A stretch of 64,000 bases of DNA from JARKPK01 sp964631235. GTDB taxonomy: Bacteria; Planctomycetota; Planctomycetia; Pirellulales; Thermoguttaceae. The notes under the pieces were generated by a model. The model made no database searches and was not told where the DNA came from. It saw only the letters and a list, made by a program, of their open reading frames with translations. Shown here in pieces: positions 8,868-17,086 of this stretch. Each line of letters starts with the position of its first letter. Position 1 is the first letter of the stretch. The stretch is from the NCBI GenBank assembly GCA_964631235.1, contig CAZVZX010000021.1:22267-86266 (forward strand). Reading direction: 5' to 3'. The position numbers and the translations under genes were made by a program.

Positions 8868-10289
8868 ATGAAAAGGGTTAACGCCGTGGACCGTCGCCAC
8901 TTCCTCGCCGCGTGTACCGCCGCCGGCATCAGCGTGTCGCACCAAAGCGCATTTTCCGCGCCGTCGCCTCCGCAAGACGCCGCATCATTCACCGAGCCGC
9001 AACGGACGATCGTTCTGCATGACGATGCCGACGTGATTGTCTGCGGCGGAGGTCCGGCGGGCTCGGCGGCCGCCATTGCCGCGGCGCGGGCAGGGGCCAA
9101 GACCAGGCTCTTCGAAGTGCTCGGCTGCCTCGGCGGCGTGTGGACCGCCGGGCTGCTCACCTACATCTTCGACTTCGACAAGCCCGGGCTGCCGCGGCAG
9201 TTGGCCGCTCAACTCGATGCCCGAAACGCGCGCGTGCGTGGCACCAATCGCGATCGCTTTGTTTACGATCCCGAAGCGATGAAGGTTTTGCTCGAAGATC
9301 TGCTTGCCGAGGCCGGCGCCAAGTTCCGCCTGCAATCGCGGGTGGTGGCCGCCTATCGCAACGGATCCCGATTGGACACGATCGTCACCGAATCGCGCAG
9401 CGGACGCGAAGCCTGGCGCGCCAAGGTGTTCATCGACGCTACCGGCGATGGCGAACTGGGCGCATTGGCCGGCTGTGATTGGGAATTCGGGCGGGTCAAA
9501 GACTGCCCATGCCAGCCAATGACGCTCAACGCCCTGGTTGTCGTCAAGGATGCGGCCGCACTGAAGGACCACATCTCGTTCTACGGCGGCGACGGCCGAG
9601 TGCATCTGGCTGCGGTTGAAAAAAACATCGAGGCGTTTCGTCGCGCGGGCATCGAACCGTCATATGGGCATCCCACGCTGTTCCACATCTACGGCAATCT
9701 GCTGGAATTCATGGTCAACCATGAGTACGGTGTTCGGCCGTTCGATGCCGACGCCGTTACCGCCGCCACGGTCCGCGCCCGGGCCGAAGTTCATCGCCTG
9801 GCCGCGGCGTTGCGCAAGCTCGGTGGCCCCTGGGAGGATTTGCACGTGGCCGCAACCGCCGAGCAAATCGGCATCCGCGACGGCCGGCGCATCCGCGGCC
9901 GCTATGTCGTCACTCAAAACGACCTGACCGTCGGCACGCGCCACGAAGACGCCGTGGCGCGCGTTACCTTTCCGGTCGATATCCACGCAGCATCGAAAGA
10001 CGAAAACGCCGTCCGCCCGATTTCGCACGGCGACTTGAAATTCAAACCCTACGACATACCGCTCCGCGCGTTGGTGGCCAAAGATGTTGACGGCCTGCTG
10101 TTGGCAGGCAGGTGCATTAGCGGCGACTTTATTGCTCATGCCAGCTATCGCGTAACCGGCAATGCCGTGGCCATGGGCGAGGCCGCCGGCGTGGTGGCGG
10201 CGCTTGCGGCCCAAACGAATCGAGCGCCGCATGAAATCCCCTGGCCCGATGCCTTGGCCGCGATGAAGCGCATCGGACTGCGCGATTGA
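8868..10289 (+). CDS. Tat-exported FAD-dependent oxidoreductase
   Basis: The 473-aa protein begins with a twin-arginine signal (DRRHFLAACTAAGISV). A Rossmann FAD-binding motif follows (VIVCGGGPAGSAAAIAAA, about residues 57-74), then the LGCLGGVWTAGL stretch typical of the FAD_oxidored family. Near the C-terminus, LLLAGRCISGDFIAHASYR and GEAAGVVAALAA complete the FAD site. Such proteins are frequent in planctomycetes and are thought to oxidise sugars or other secreted-polymer products in the periplasm. The reaction here is unknown. A GTG at 8886 with AAAAGGG upstream is an alternative start that keeps the RR motif. It is followed after 31 bases by a secreted DUF4832 protein, suggesting a two-gene unit. 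Confidence 0.85.
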   Translation: MKRVNAVDRRHFLAACTAAGISVSHQSAFSAPSPPQDAASFTEPQRTIVLHDDADVIVCGGGPAGSAAAIAAARAGAKTRLFEVLGCLGGVWTAGLLTYIFDFDKPGLPRQLAAQLDARNARVRGTNRDRFVYDPEAMKVLLEDLLAEAGAKFRLQSRVVAAYRNGSRLDTIVTESRSGREAWRAKVFIDATGDGELGALAGCDWEFGRVKDCPCQPMTLNALVVVKDAAALKDHISFYGGDGRVHLAAVEKNIEAFRRAGIEPSYGHPTLFHIYGNLLEFMVNHEYGVRPFDADAVTAATVRARAEVHRLAAALRKLGGPWEDLHVAATAEQIGIRDGRRIRGRYVVTQNDLTVGTRHEDAVARVTFPVDIHAASKDENAVRPISHGDLKFKPYDIPLRALVAKDVDGLLLAGRCISGDFIAHASYRVTGNAVAMGEAAGVVAALAAQTNRAPHEIPWPDALAAMKRIGLRD

Positions 10290-10320
10290 GGCAAAACCCA
10301 CTTTCAAAGATAGTGCCGCC

Positions 10321-11895
10321 ATGAACGGAGCTTTTGCGCTGAAGTTGTTCGTATGGCTCGGCTCGATCGTTGCACTCTGCGGCGCGCTTGGCGCAACATC
10401 GCTCGCCGCGGAACAGCGATCAACGGGCGATCCCACTACGATCGTTGTCGTGCCCGAGGAAACCGACGAGCTGCTGGCCAATCCGGGCATCGGCTGGCAG
10501 ACGTTCCACCGCACCAGCCGGCAGGATAAGAACCTGCCGTCGTGGATTCCCTCGTCGATGCACTATGCGCGTTGGGGTTGGCGTGAACTCGAGCCGCGGC
10601 CCGGCCAACTGAATACCGAGTTCCTCGATCGCGTGCTGGCCGAAACCCGCGAGTCGAACCAAACGTTGGCGTTTCGCGTCATGTGCTGTTCGACGTACAA
10701 AAAGAACCCCTATCATCCTCAATGGCTGGCCGAGGTGGGCGGCAAAGTCGTCGAAGCGGACTATCATGGCGAAGGGCCGTTTCCCATTCCCGATCTCGAT
10801 GACCCAACGACCCTCGAACGCCACCTCGACTTCATCAAGCGCCTGGGCGAACGCTACGACGGGCATCCCGACATCGATCACGTCGATCTCGGCTCGATCG
10901 GTTGGTGGGGCGAATGGCACCTGAGCGGCTCGAGCAAACATAAGCTACCCTCTCCGGAGAACCGCAAGCGCGTGGTCGATGCCTACCTGGCGGCTTTCAA
11001 GAAAACGCCGCTCGTGATGCTCATCGGCGGTGGCGAACAACTAAGCTACGCGTGCGGCCGCGGGGCGGGCTGGAGGGCTGACTGCTTGGGCGACATGGGC
11101 GGCTTCTCGAAGAATTGGTGCCACATGCGCAAAGGCTACCCGGGTTGGTTCAAACAAGCGGGCATAAGCGAAGCGTGGAAGACCGCGCCGGTCGCCTGGG
11201 AAACCTGCTGGGATATGCGCAAATGGGTCGATGAAGGCTGGTCGCTGCGGTACATCTTCAACTACGCACTGGCCTGTCACGGATCGGTGATCAACAACAA
11301 GTCAGCCCCGTTGCCGTCGGGCGAACACGTTCGGCCCGAGTTGGAACGATTCCTTCGCCGACTGGGCTACCGCTTGGTGCTCTGCGAGCTGAAGCACCCG
11401 GCGCAAGTCGCTGCGGGCGATAAACTTACCGTCGAAATGAAGTGGCGCAACGTCGGTTCCGCACCATGCTATCGCCCGTATCGCGTGGCCCTGCGATTGA
11501 CCGACACGGCGGGCCGTCATCGCGCCTTCGTCGGTAGTGCAACGGTCAACCGCTGGATGCCGGGCTCGGTTGAGCTCTTCACCGACGACTTCCTCCGCGA
11601 ACCGCCCGACTTGCCGCCCGGCCCGATCGTGCCCGTCAACCAAACACTCTCGTTGCCGCCCGATCTGCCGCCGGGAACCTATACCCTGGCGGTCGGCATC
11701 GTGGCCGCAAAGACTTCGGAGACGCAAGCCGGCGTGGCAACGAGTCGTTTGCCGGACCACTCTTCTCGTCGTTCGCCCGACGGCTCGTCGAACGATGCCG
11801 CGGCGGCCGGCGCAACGCCGGTGGTTCGTTTGGGCATCAAAGGCCGCTCAGGCGACGGCTGGTACCCGCTGAGCAAGATCACGATCGGCCGATAA
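10321..11895 (+). CDS. Secreted DUF4832 / glycoside-hydrolase-like protein
   Basis: The 524-aa protein has an N-terminal signal peptide ending near AATSLAA. A barrel-like domain follows, with NPGIGWQTFHR, SMHYARWGWRELEP and DHVDLGSIGWWGEWHLSG; the last resembles the substrate end of beta-galactosidase-type barrels. The C-terminal part (about 360-470) has an immunoglobulin-like module containing VEMKWRNVGSAPCYRPYRVA, as in DUF4832. It probably acts on carbohydrate outside the cytoplasm. Catalytic acids cannot be assigned by eye. It follows the Tat FAD oxidoreductase closely and may act in the same pathway. Confidence 0.78.
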   Translation: MNGAFALKLFVWLGSIVALCGALGATSLAAEQRSTGDPTTIVVVPEETDELLANPGIGWQTFHRTSRQDKNLPSWIPSSMHYARWGWRELEPRPGQLNTEFLDRVLAETRESNQTLAFRVMCCSTYKKNPYHPQWLAEVGGKVVEADYHGEGPFPIPDLDDPTTLERHLDFIKRLGERYDGHPDIDHVDLGSIGWWGEWHLSGSSKHKLPSPENRKRVVDAYLAAFKKTPLVMLIGGGEQLSYACGRGAGWRADCLGDMGGFSKNWCHMRKGYPGWFKQAGISEAWKTAPVAWETCWDMRKWVDEGWSLRYIFNYALACHGSVINNKSAPLPSGEHVRPELERFLRRLGYRLVLCELKHPAQVAAGDKLTVEMKWRNVGSAPCYRPYRVALRLTDTAGRHRAFVGSATVNRWMPGSVELFTDDFLREPPDLPPGPIVPVNQTLSLPPDLPPGTYTLAVGIVAAKTSETQAGVATSRLPDHSSRRSPDGSSNDAAAAGATPVVRLGIKGRSGDGWYPLSKITIGR

Positions 11896-12041
11896 TCCAA
11901 CGACGTCTTGCCTCGACACGAAACAGCATCCCGGAGACATTCTGCCTCATCCCCTTGGCGCGGTGAAAGGATCCGACATCTCGGCGAAAAACCAGTCGGT
12001 TCGCGCGGGGCGAGGTGAAAAACGCGCAAATGCCGAGTGAA

Positions 12042-13145
12042 CTAGGATCGAATGCACGTGATCGGCTTATCGACCAACACGCTTGCCGAACTGTCCGTCG
12101 CGTCCAGAACGGCATTGAGCCTTCGCGAGGATCGTTGGCGCCATGCCCCTTTATGCCAAGCGTATGAAGCGATTAACGGAACGGCCAAGGTCGCTTCGGA
12201 ATAGACCATTTGCTCGTCGGTGGTATCGACCTTGCCCCAACTGCTGGCTTCGACCAAGGTGCTTCCCGAAAGCCCCCCGTCGCGCACATCGGCCACGGTA
12301 ATTTGAACGGCGTACTTGTGCATCGGCGCTTCCACACCGAGCACGTCGGCAGCCACCACGACATCTTGCGCGAAGTTCTTCGGCACGCCACCGCCGATCA
12401 TCAACAAGCCCGTCTCACGACAATGAATCTTCAACCTCGTCAATTCGTCGAAGTCTTTGGCACTATCGATTGCCACCACCCGACCGTCTTTTCGGCCGGC
12501 GCGATGAGCGACCAGCCCGAACCCGGCCGAACAATCGCTGAAAGCGGGACAGAACAACGGAACCTGCTGCCGATACGCTTCGAGCACAATGCTTTCCCGC
12601 TCGGAAGGAGCGTTGCGTTCGAGGAACTCGCCCATTGCAGCCAGGAACTCCCGCGACGAATATGCGCGCGGCGGTAATGCGTCGGCGATTTCGCGGATTG
12701 TTTCGTCGCATATCCGCAACTGATCCTCGTCGATCAATGTGTCGTAGATTCGGTCGATATGCAGTTCCCGCAACTCGGCGTCGTAAACGCCCGACTTGAG
12801 CGCCGGATCGGCCTGATAGTGCAAGAAGCCCAACGCCTCGAAAAAGTCTTGATCGACCAGATTGGCGCCCGTCGAAACAACCGCATCAACCATGCGGCAA
12901 CGAATCATCTCAACGAAAACCTTCTTCAGCCCGGCACTGACCAACGATCCGGCCAAGCACAGAATGATTCCGCAGTTCGCGTCGGCAATCATGCGATCGA
13001 CGATCCGCGCCGCTCGGGCCAAATCGCGGGCCGAGTAGGCCATCCGCCCCATCGCCTCGACCAAAGGCACGGCATCGAACCGAGTAATGTCAATATGCTC
13101 AACCGCCTGCGCCAAGTAGCGCTGTTTTGCTTCCGTCTGCATCAT
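12042..13145 (-). CDS. Deoxyhypusine synthase-like protein (bacterial DHS family)
   Basis: The 367-aa protein resembles deoxyhypusine synthase along its length. Visible elements are the NAD-site segments SLVSAGLKK and VSTGANLVDQDFFEALG, then IDSAKDFDELTRLK, and MIGGGVPKNFAQD. The lysine that forms the enzyme-imine intermediate is present in EASSWGKVDT (about K305). Bacteria lack eIF5A hypusination. Characterised bacterial relatives make homospermidine or transfer aminopropyl groups to agmatine, so a polyamine role is likely (inference). The ATG at 13145 has GGAG eight bases upstream. The frame is open further upstream, but there it would read into the family-1 repeat. Confidence 0.85.
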   Translation of the reverse strand: MMQTEAKQRYLAQAVEHIDITRFDAVPLVEAMGRMAYSARDLARAARIVDRMIADANCGIILCLAGSLVSAGLKKVFVEMIRCRMVDAVVSTGANLVDQDFFEALGFLHYQADPALKSGVYDAELRELHIDRIYDTLIDEDQLRICDETIREIADALPPRAYSSREFLAAMGEFLERNAPSERESIVLEAYRQQVPLFCPAFSDCSAGFGLVAHRAGRKDGRVVAIDSAKDFDELTRLKIHCRETGLLMIGGGVPKNFAQDVVVAADVLGVEAPMHKYAVQITVADVRDGGLSGSTLVEASSWGKVDTTDEQMVYSEATLAVPLIASYAWHKGAWRQRSSRRLNAVLDATDSSASVLVDKPITCIRS

Positions 13146-13179
13146 CGAACGATCTCCACTGGCGATTCGCTTCAAGAAC

Positions 13180-13286
13180 AAATAACACCGCAAAAAACGG
13201 AAAGCGGTTCAACCGCCGACCGTGCGCACAAAGGCCGCTCCGATTCACCGGCGGCCGCTTCCGCATTTGTGTGAGACTATTTGGGC
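13180..13286 (+). repeat. Family-1 dispersed palindromic repeat, copy C (near full length)
   Basis: Starts AAATAACACCGCAAAAAACG, continues GAAAGCGGTTCAA, has GGCGGCCGCTTCCG in the right arm and ends GACTATTTGGGC. It lies between the DHS-like gene and the 145-aa hydrogenase partner. Its right end contributes the stop codon (TAG on the minus strand) of that partner. Confidence 0.85.
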
Positions 13287-13714
13287 GGCAATGGGAAGTC
13301 CGCAAAAGCGATTCCACCGGCCGCAAGGGCCAGCACTCGGAAGGTCGCGGGCGGATTGGGCTTGAGGATGCCTTGCGGACTGCCGGGCGTCATGGGACCG
13401 ACCACGGCCAAGACCGCCCAACGCGGGGCAACCATAATCTGGGTCGGCACGGATTCGCTTCGGCCGCACTCCTCAAGAAAACGATGCACGTGCTCCGCAG
13501 GCACACCGGCGAGCACGGCCAGTCTATTCGCCTGCTCATCGTGCAGATCGAGTACGAGAACCACGGGATCGTCCATCCCGGCCGCAACGGCTTTCTCGTA
13601 GGCGAACTCGATCCGTTCTCGGTTGAACACAAGCAACTGCCGCCGATGTTCGGCCGCAGTTGTCTCCCGCAATCGATCGAGGGCTGATTCCTTCCACAGC
13701 GGATGTCGATTCAC
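13277..13714 (-). CDS. Unknown 145-aa protein coupled to [FeFe]-hydrogenase
   Basis: The family is not recognised. The start ATG at 13714 overlaps the hydrogenase stop by four bases (ATGA), so it is translationally coupled to the hydrogenase. The N-terminal third is charged and probably helical (ALDRLRETTAAEHRRQLLVF). The middle has DPVVLVLDLHDEQANRLAVL and APRWAVLAVVGPMTP, and the C-terminus is Pro- and Ala-rich. It has a single cysteine, no Cys or His cluster motif and no signal peptide. Its stop codon lies in the end of a family-1 repeat, so the C-terminus may have been set by the repeat. It may be a hydrogenase accessory or regulatory protein (inference from coupling only). Confidence 0.75.
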   Translation of the reverse strand: MNRHPLWKESALDRLRETTAAEHRRQLLVFNRERIEFAYEKAVAAGMDDPVVLVLDLHDEQANRLAVLAGVPAEHVHRFLEECGRSESVPTQIMVAPRWAVLAVVGPMTPGSPQGILKPNPPATFRVLALAAGGIAFADFPLPPK

Positions 13715-15573
13715 CGCGACGCTCCTTCCTCCGCGCGGCCGGCCTGAGCAGGTGCCTTGTTCTTCGGCGACCGATCGACATACGCCGTATGCAACAGAAG
13801 GTGCGACAGATGCCCCAGCGGCTTGTGAAGGAACTCTTTGTAGAGCTGTTCAACCTCCGAGTTCAAATGCGACTTGCGCATCGGCTGCCGTCGATCGTCG
13901 AGATTCACTCCGGCAGTGCGATTCTTGCGAACAAGCGAATTCGTCGGAATGATCTGTCCGCCGCCACCGATGCAACCGCCTTCACAGGCCATGAACTCGA
14001 TGAAATGGTATTTCGAGAATTCGCCACCGGTGCGGACGGATTCGCAAATTTTTTTCGCGTTGCCCAACCCATGAGCAACGGCCACTCTGATCTCGGTCCC
14101 GTTGATTGGTATGACGGCCGTTTTGACCCCTTCCATTGTGCCCAACTGTTCGAACTCCAGATTTTCCAGCGGCTTTTTGGCAACCACCTCGTATGCGGTG
14201 CGCAACGCCGCCTCCATCACTCCGCCGGTGCGTCCGAAAATCGGCGCTGCCCCGGTGTACTGGCCCAACAGGGGATCGTGCGGCTCATCGGGCATGGCGG
14301 CCAAGTCGATCTTGCCCATCTTTAGCAGCTTCGCTGCTTCCCGACTCGTCAATACTGCATCGACATCCGGAAAGCGGTCTTTTGCATCGATAACGCCCTT
14401 ATCCAACCAGTAACGGTATGCCGAGTCCATTTCTTCCCGCGAGGCCTCGAACTTCTTCGCGGTACACGGCATGATCGACACCACGAATATGCTCCGCGGG
14501 TCAACTCCCAACTTTTCGGCGGCATAAGTCTTGGCCACGGCGCCGAACATCTGCTGCGGACTCTTGGCCGTGGAGAGATTGGGGATCAAGTCGGGATAAA
14601 AGATTTCGCAGTACCGTATCCAGCCGGGCGAACAGGAAGTGAACTGCGGCAGCGCGCCGCCGCCGTTCAGCCGATGAATCAGCTCGTACCCTTCCTCCAT
14701 GATGGTCAAGTCGGCGCTGAAATTGGTGTCCCACACCCGCCGGAAACCGAGACGGCGCAGCGCGGCACACAACTTCCCGGTCACCAACGTGCCCGGCTCC
14801 ATGCCGAACTCCTCTCCCAATGTCGCCCTTACGGCCGGCGCGAATTCGACGACAACGTACTTGTCGCTTTCCTTCAACGCATTCCACACCTTCGCGGCGT
14901 CATCCACCTCGCGCATCGCCCCCAACGGACGCGAGAAAGGACACGGCGTACAACCCATCAGCTTGGCTGCGACGCCGGGCATCTTGCGAAAGCCCATCGG
15001 ACAACTGAGAATGCATTGCCCGCAGCGGGTGCATTTCGCGTCGTCGAACAGCACGCCTTCCTTCGGGTCGAACGAAAGTGCGCCGACGCCTTGATACTCG
15101 TTGCACGTGTCAACACACGCTTGACACCGCACACACGAATTCGGATCGTGCAGAACCGACGGCGGCGATCCCCGCAGTTCGAACTGCCATCGAGCTCGCT
15201 CTTCCAAATCGATCAGCCCGCTCGACGCAGCCTCGGCCGCGGCAAACTCCTGCGTTTGACGGATGAACCGGCATTCCTGGTGATCGTGCAGGTCGGCCAG
15301 CCGCGATTGCAGCTCCGACTCGAGTTGCTTCGACCTTGTTCGGATCACCATCCCCTCCCGAACCGGCCGGTCCGCCCAAGTGCTCAGCGGCACGACGTTT
15401 CCATTGACTTCAATAAGGTTCACCAACGGGCATCGCGGGTTGTTGATCCATTCCTGTTCCCGGCCCACCTTCGGCCGAAAGAGACGTTGTTTTTCCCGAA
15501 CCAACAGATCTAGGATGCTGACCGGCCGGTCGAGCGACACCCTGCGGTCATCCAATTGCACGCCGATAGCCAC
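13711..15573 (-). CDS. [FeFe]-hydrogenase large subunit with degenerate N-terminal domain
   Basis: The 620-aa protein carries two [4Fe-4S] ferredoxin motifs (C147, C150, C153, C157 and C181, C184, C187, C191) and then the H-cluster domain. The three signature loops are present: L1 TSCSPGW (312-318), L2 MPCTAKK (368-374) and L3 FMACEGGCIGGGG (527-539). L1 has Ser at 315 where the usual motif is TSCCPxW. The N-terminus (1-100) resembles the [2Fe-2S] plant-ferredoxin domain of long hydrogenases, but only one cysteine (C48) remains. The His/Cys cluster site after it is also largely missing. The start is GTG with GGAG upstream. A consensus promoter and two palindromes precede it. No hydE, hydF or hydG maturase is in the window. 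Confidence 0.93.
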   Translation of the reverse strand: MAIGVQLDDRRVSLDRPVSILDLLVREKQRLFRPKVGREQEWINNPRCPLVNLIEVNGNVVPLSTWADRPVREGMVIRTRSKQLESELQSRLADLHDHQECRFIRQTQEFAAAEAASSGLIDLEERARWQFELRGSPPSVLHDPNSCVRCQACVDTCNEYQGVGALSFDPKEGVLFDDAKCTRCGQCILSCPMGFRKMPGVAAKLMGCTPCPFSRPLGAMREVDDAAKVWNALKESDKYVVVEFAPAVRATLGEEFGMEPGTLVTGKLCAALRRLGFRRVWDTNFSADLTIMEEGYELIHRLNGGGALPQFTSCSPGWIRYCEIFYPDLIPNLSTAKSPQQMFGAVAKTYAAEKLGVDPRSIFVVSIMPCTAKKFEASREEMDSAYRYWLDKGVIDAKDRFPDVDAVLTSREAAKLLKMGKIDLAAMPDEPHDPLLGQYTGAAPIFGRTGGVMEAALRTAYEVVAKKPLENLEFEQLGTMEGVKTAVIPINGTEIRVAVAHGLGNAKKICESVRTGGEFSKYHFIEFMACEGGCIGGGGQIIPTNSLVRKNRTAGVNLDDRRQPMRKSHLNSEVEQLYKEFLHKPLGHLSHLLLHTAYVDRSPKNKAPAQAGRAEEGASR

Positions 15574-15622
15574 AACACTTCTCCTTTCGCGCCGTCCGGG
15601 ATGATGAACTCACTCGCAAGAC

Positions 15623-15656
15623 AATAGTATTACTATTTATCTATTCGTAATACGAA
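15623..15656. promoter_or_regulatory. Two perfect palindromes, candidate repressor operators
   Basis: AATAGTA-T-TACTATT occupies 15623-15637 and TTCGTA-A-TACGAA occupies 15644-15656. Each is a perfect odd-centred palindrome sharing the core GTAWTAC. Their centres are 20 bp apart, close to two helical turns. Both lie at or just after the predicted start of hydrogenase transcription, which suits a repressor. Confidence 0.65.
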
Positions 15657-15662
15657 GGCGAA

Positions 15663-15691
15663 ATCTTATCGCACCGGAGAATTACTGTCAA
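15663..15691 (-). promoter_or_regulatory. Hydrogenase promoter, sigma70 type
   Basis: On the minus strand TTGACA (15686-15691) is followed by 17 bases and TAAGAT (15663-15668). This is close to consensus in both hexamers and in spacing. Predicted transcription starts near 15656, about 80 bases before the GTG start codon. Confidence 0.7.
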
Positions 15692-15898
15692 CGGAGTCGC
15701 TCGGATTCCCTTCCCAACCGCGAATAAGAAGCGTGAACAATGCGGAAAAGGCATTGAGAACAGCAACTTGCAGAAGATGCCCCTCTAAAGAAGGGAATCT
15801 ATTATTTTTCAGTGTCAAAAAGCGGCCTTGTGGCCCGGCAGGCCCTTGCGGTACACTCCCGCTCCCTGAATACGCACTCATTGCGGGAGCAAATTGCC

Positions 15899-16942
15899 AT
15901 GCGGCATTGGGTTTGTTGCGTTATTGCGGCTGCGATGGCCGCAATCATTGGTGTTGCTACCCTGCCGGCGGCTGGGCAAACGCAGGCCATGCCGCTTTCG
16001 GTATTGGAACCGTCCGGCGGCTCGACGCCCGTCGTCGGCGAGTACGGGCCGGTTGACCCGTCGATGGGAGTGGTGCCGCAAGCGCCGAACCACTCCGGTT
16101 CCGGAACATCGTGGTTGGGACCGAGCACGATTCCTTACGGAAGCGATCCGCCACCGGTCGGTCTGCCTGCCGGCGGACGCACCTGCTGGACCTGGCAGCT
16201 CCTGCCGTCCAGTTTGCTGTACAAGTCGTATCTGGCCGGTCCGCGCGAGCCGCGACTGGGAACCCAGTGGGTCTATGTCCGCGACTACGGCTGGTACTGG
16301 GATAGCACGCTGGGCGGACGGGCCGGCATCCTCCGCTACGGATCGACCGACGCCATTTTGCCCGAAGGATGGCAGCTCGATGTGGAAGGCGCGGCCTTTC
16401 CCCGGCTCGACGCCGAGCACGCCCGCGACCTAGTGGACGCCGACTTCCGCGCAGGTGTGCCGTTGACCTTCCGTCGCGGGCCGTGGGCGATGAAGTTCGG
16501 CTACTACCACATCAGCGCGCACCTCGGCGACGAGTACATGCTCACGCACCCCACGGCCGAACGGATCAACTACGTGCGCGACAGCCTCGTGCTGGGCCTG
16601 GCCTTGCACCCGCATCCCGATTGGCGACTCTATTCAGAGGTGGGCTACGCCTTCTATCTCGATGGCGGTGCGAAGCCCTGGGAGTTCCAATTCGGTGCCG
16701 AGTTCAGCCCCGCCGAGCCGTCCACGATCCTCGGCGCCCCATTCGCGGCGTGCAACGGCCACTTGCGGCAAGAGAACGACTTCGGCGGAAATGTGACCGT
16801 TCAGTTAGGCTGGCAGTGGCGCGGACATTACGGCCGAACCCTCCGCGTCGGCGCGCACTATCTCAACGGGCTCAGTCCCCAGTACCAGTTCTACCGCGAT
16901 TTCGAAGAGCAAGTCGGCATGGGAATTTGGTACGACTTCTGA
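15899..16942 (+). CDS. Secreted DUF1207-type protein
   Basis: The 347-aa protein has a clear signal peptide (VCCVIAAAMAAIIGVATLPA, cleavage near AAGQTQ) and a Pro/Gly/Ser-rich linker to about residue 75. A conserved-looking domain then begins with LPSSLLYKSYLAGPREPRLG. Alternating aromatic segments such as KFGYYHISAHLGDEY, WRLYSEVGYAFYL and YEKT-free C-terminal strands ending in GMGIWYDF suggest an outer-membrane beta-barrel or similar beta-rich fold. This matches DUF1207, a family seen in planctomycetes, with no known activity. The ATG at 15899 follows a GCGGGAGC ribosome site. An upstream in-frame extension lacks a signal peptide at its start and is not preferred. Confidence 0.75.
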   Translation: MRHWVCCVIAAAMAAIIGVATLPAAGQTQAMPLSVLEPSGGSTPVVGEYGPVDPSMGVVPQAPNHSGSGTSWLGPSTIPYGSDPPPVGLPAGGRTCWTWQLLPSSLLYKSYLAGPREPRLGTQWVYVRDYGWYWDSTLGGRAGILRYGSTDAILPEGWQLDVEGAAFPRLDAEHARDLVDADFRAGVPLTFRRGPWAMKFGYYHISAHLGDEYMLTHPTAERINYVRDSLVLGLALHPHPDWRLYSEVGYAFYLDGGAKPWEFQFGAEFSPAEPSTILGAPFAACNGHLRQENDFGGNVTVQLGWQWRGHYGRTLRVGAHYLNGLSPQYQFYRDFEEQVGMGIWYDF

Positions 16943-16951
16943 TCGCACCAA

Positions 16952-16977
16952 CTGGCCGAATCCGAACGATCGGCCAG
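16952..16977. terminator. Hairpin between convergent genes
   Basis: Perfect 8-bp arms CTGGCCGA/TCGGCCAG around a 10-base loop, just after the DUF1207 stop and before the end of fabI. There is no T-tract, so it may be a transcript-end hairpin rather than a classic terminator. Confidence 0.4.
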
Positions 16978-17086
16978 GTTCAAAGAGCGCCCCGAGACCG
17001 CGATTCCAGACGAACGCCTTTGGGCAAAGTTCGAGCAACGCGCACATCAAGAGGCGGTCGGTTCGAACACGTCGCGAGCCGGAATG

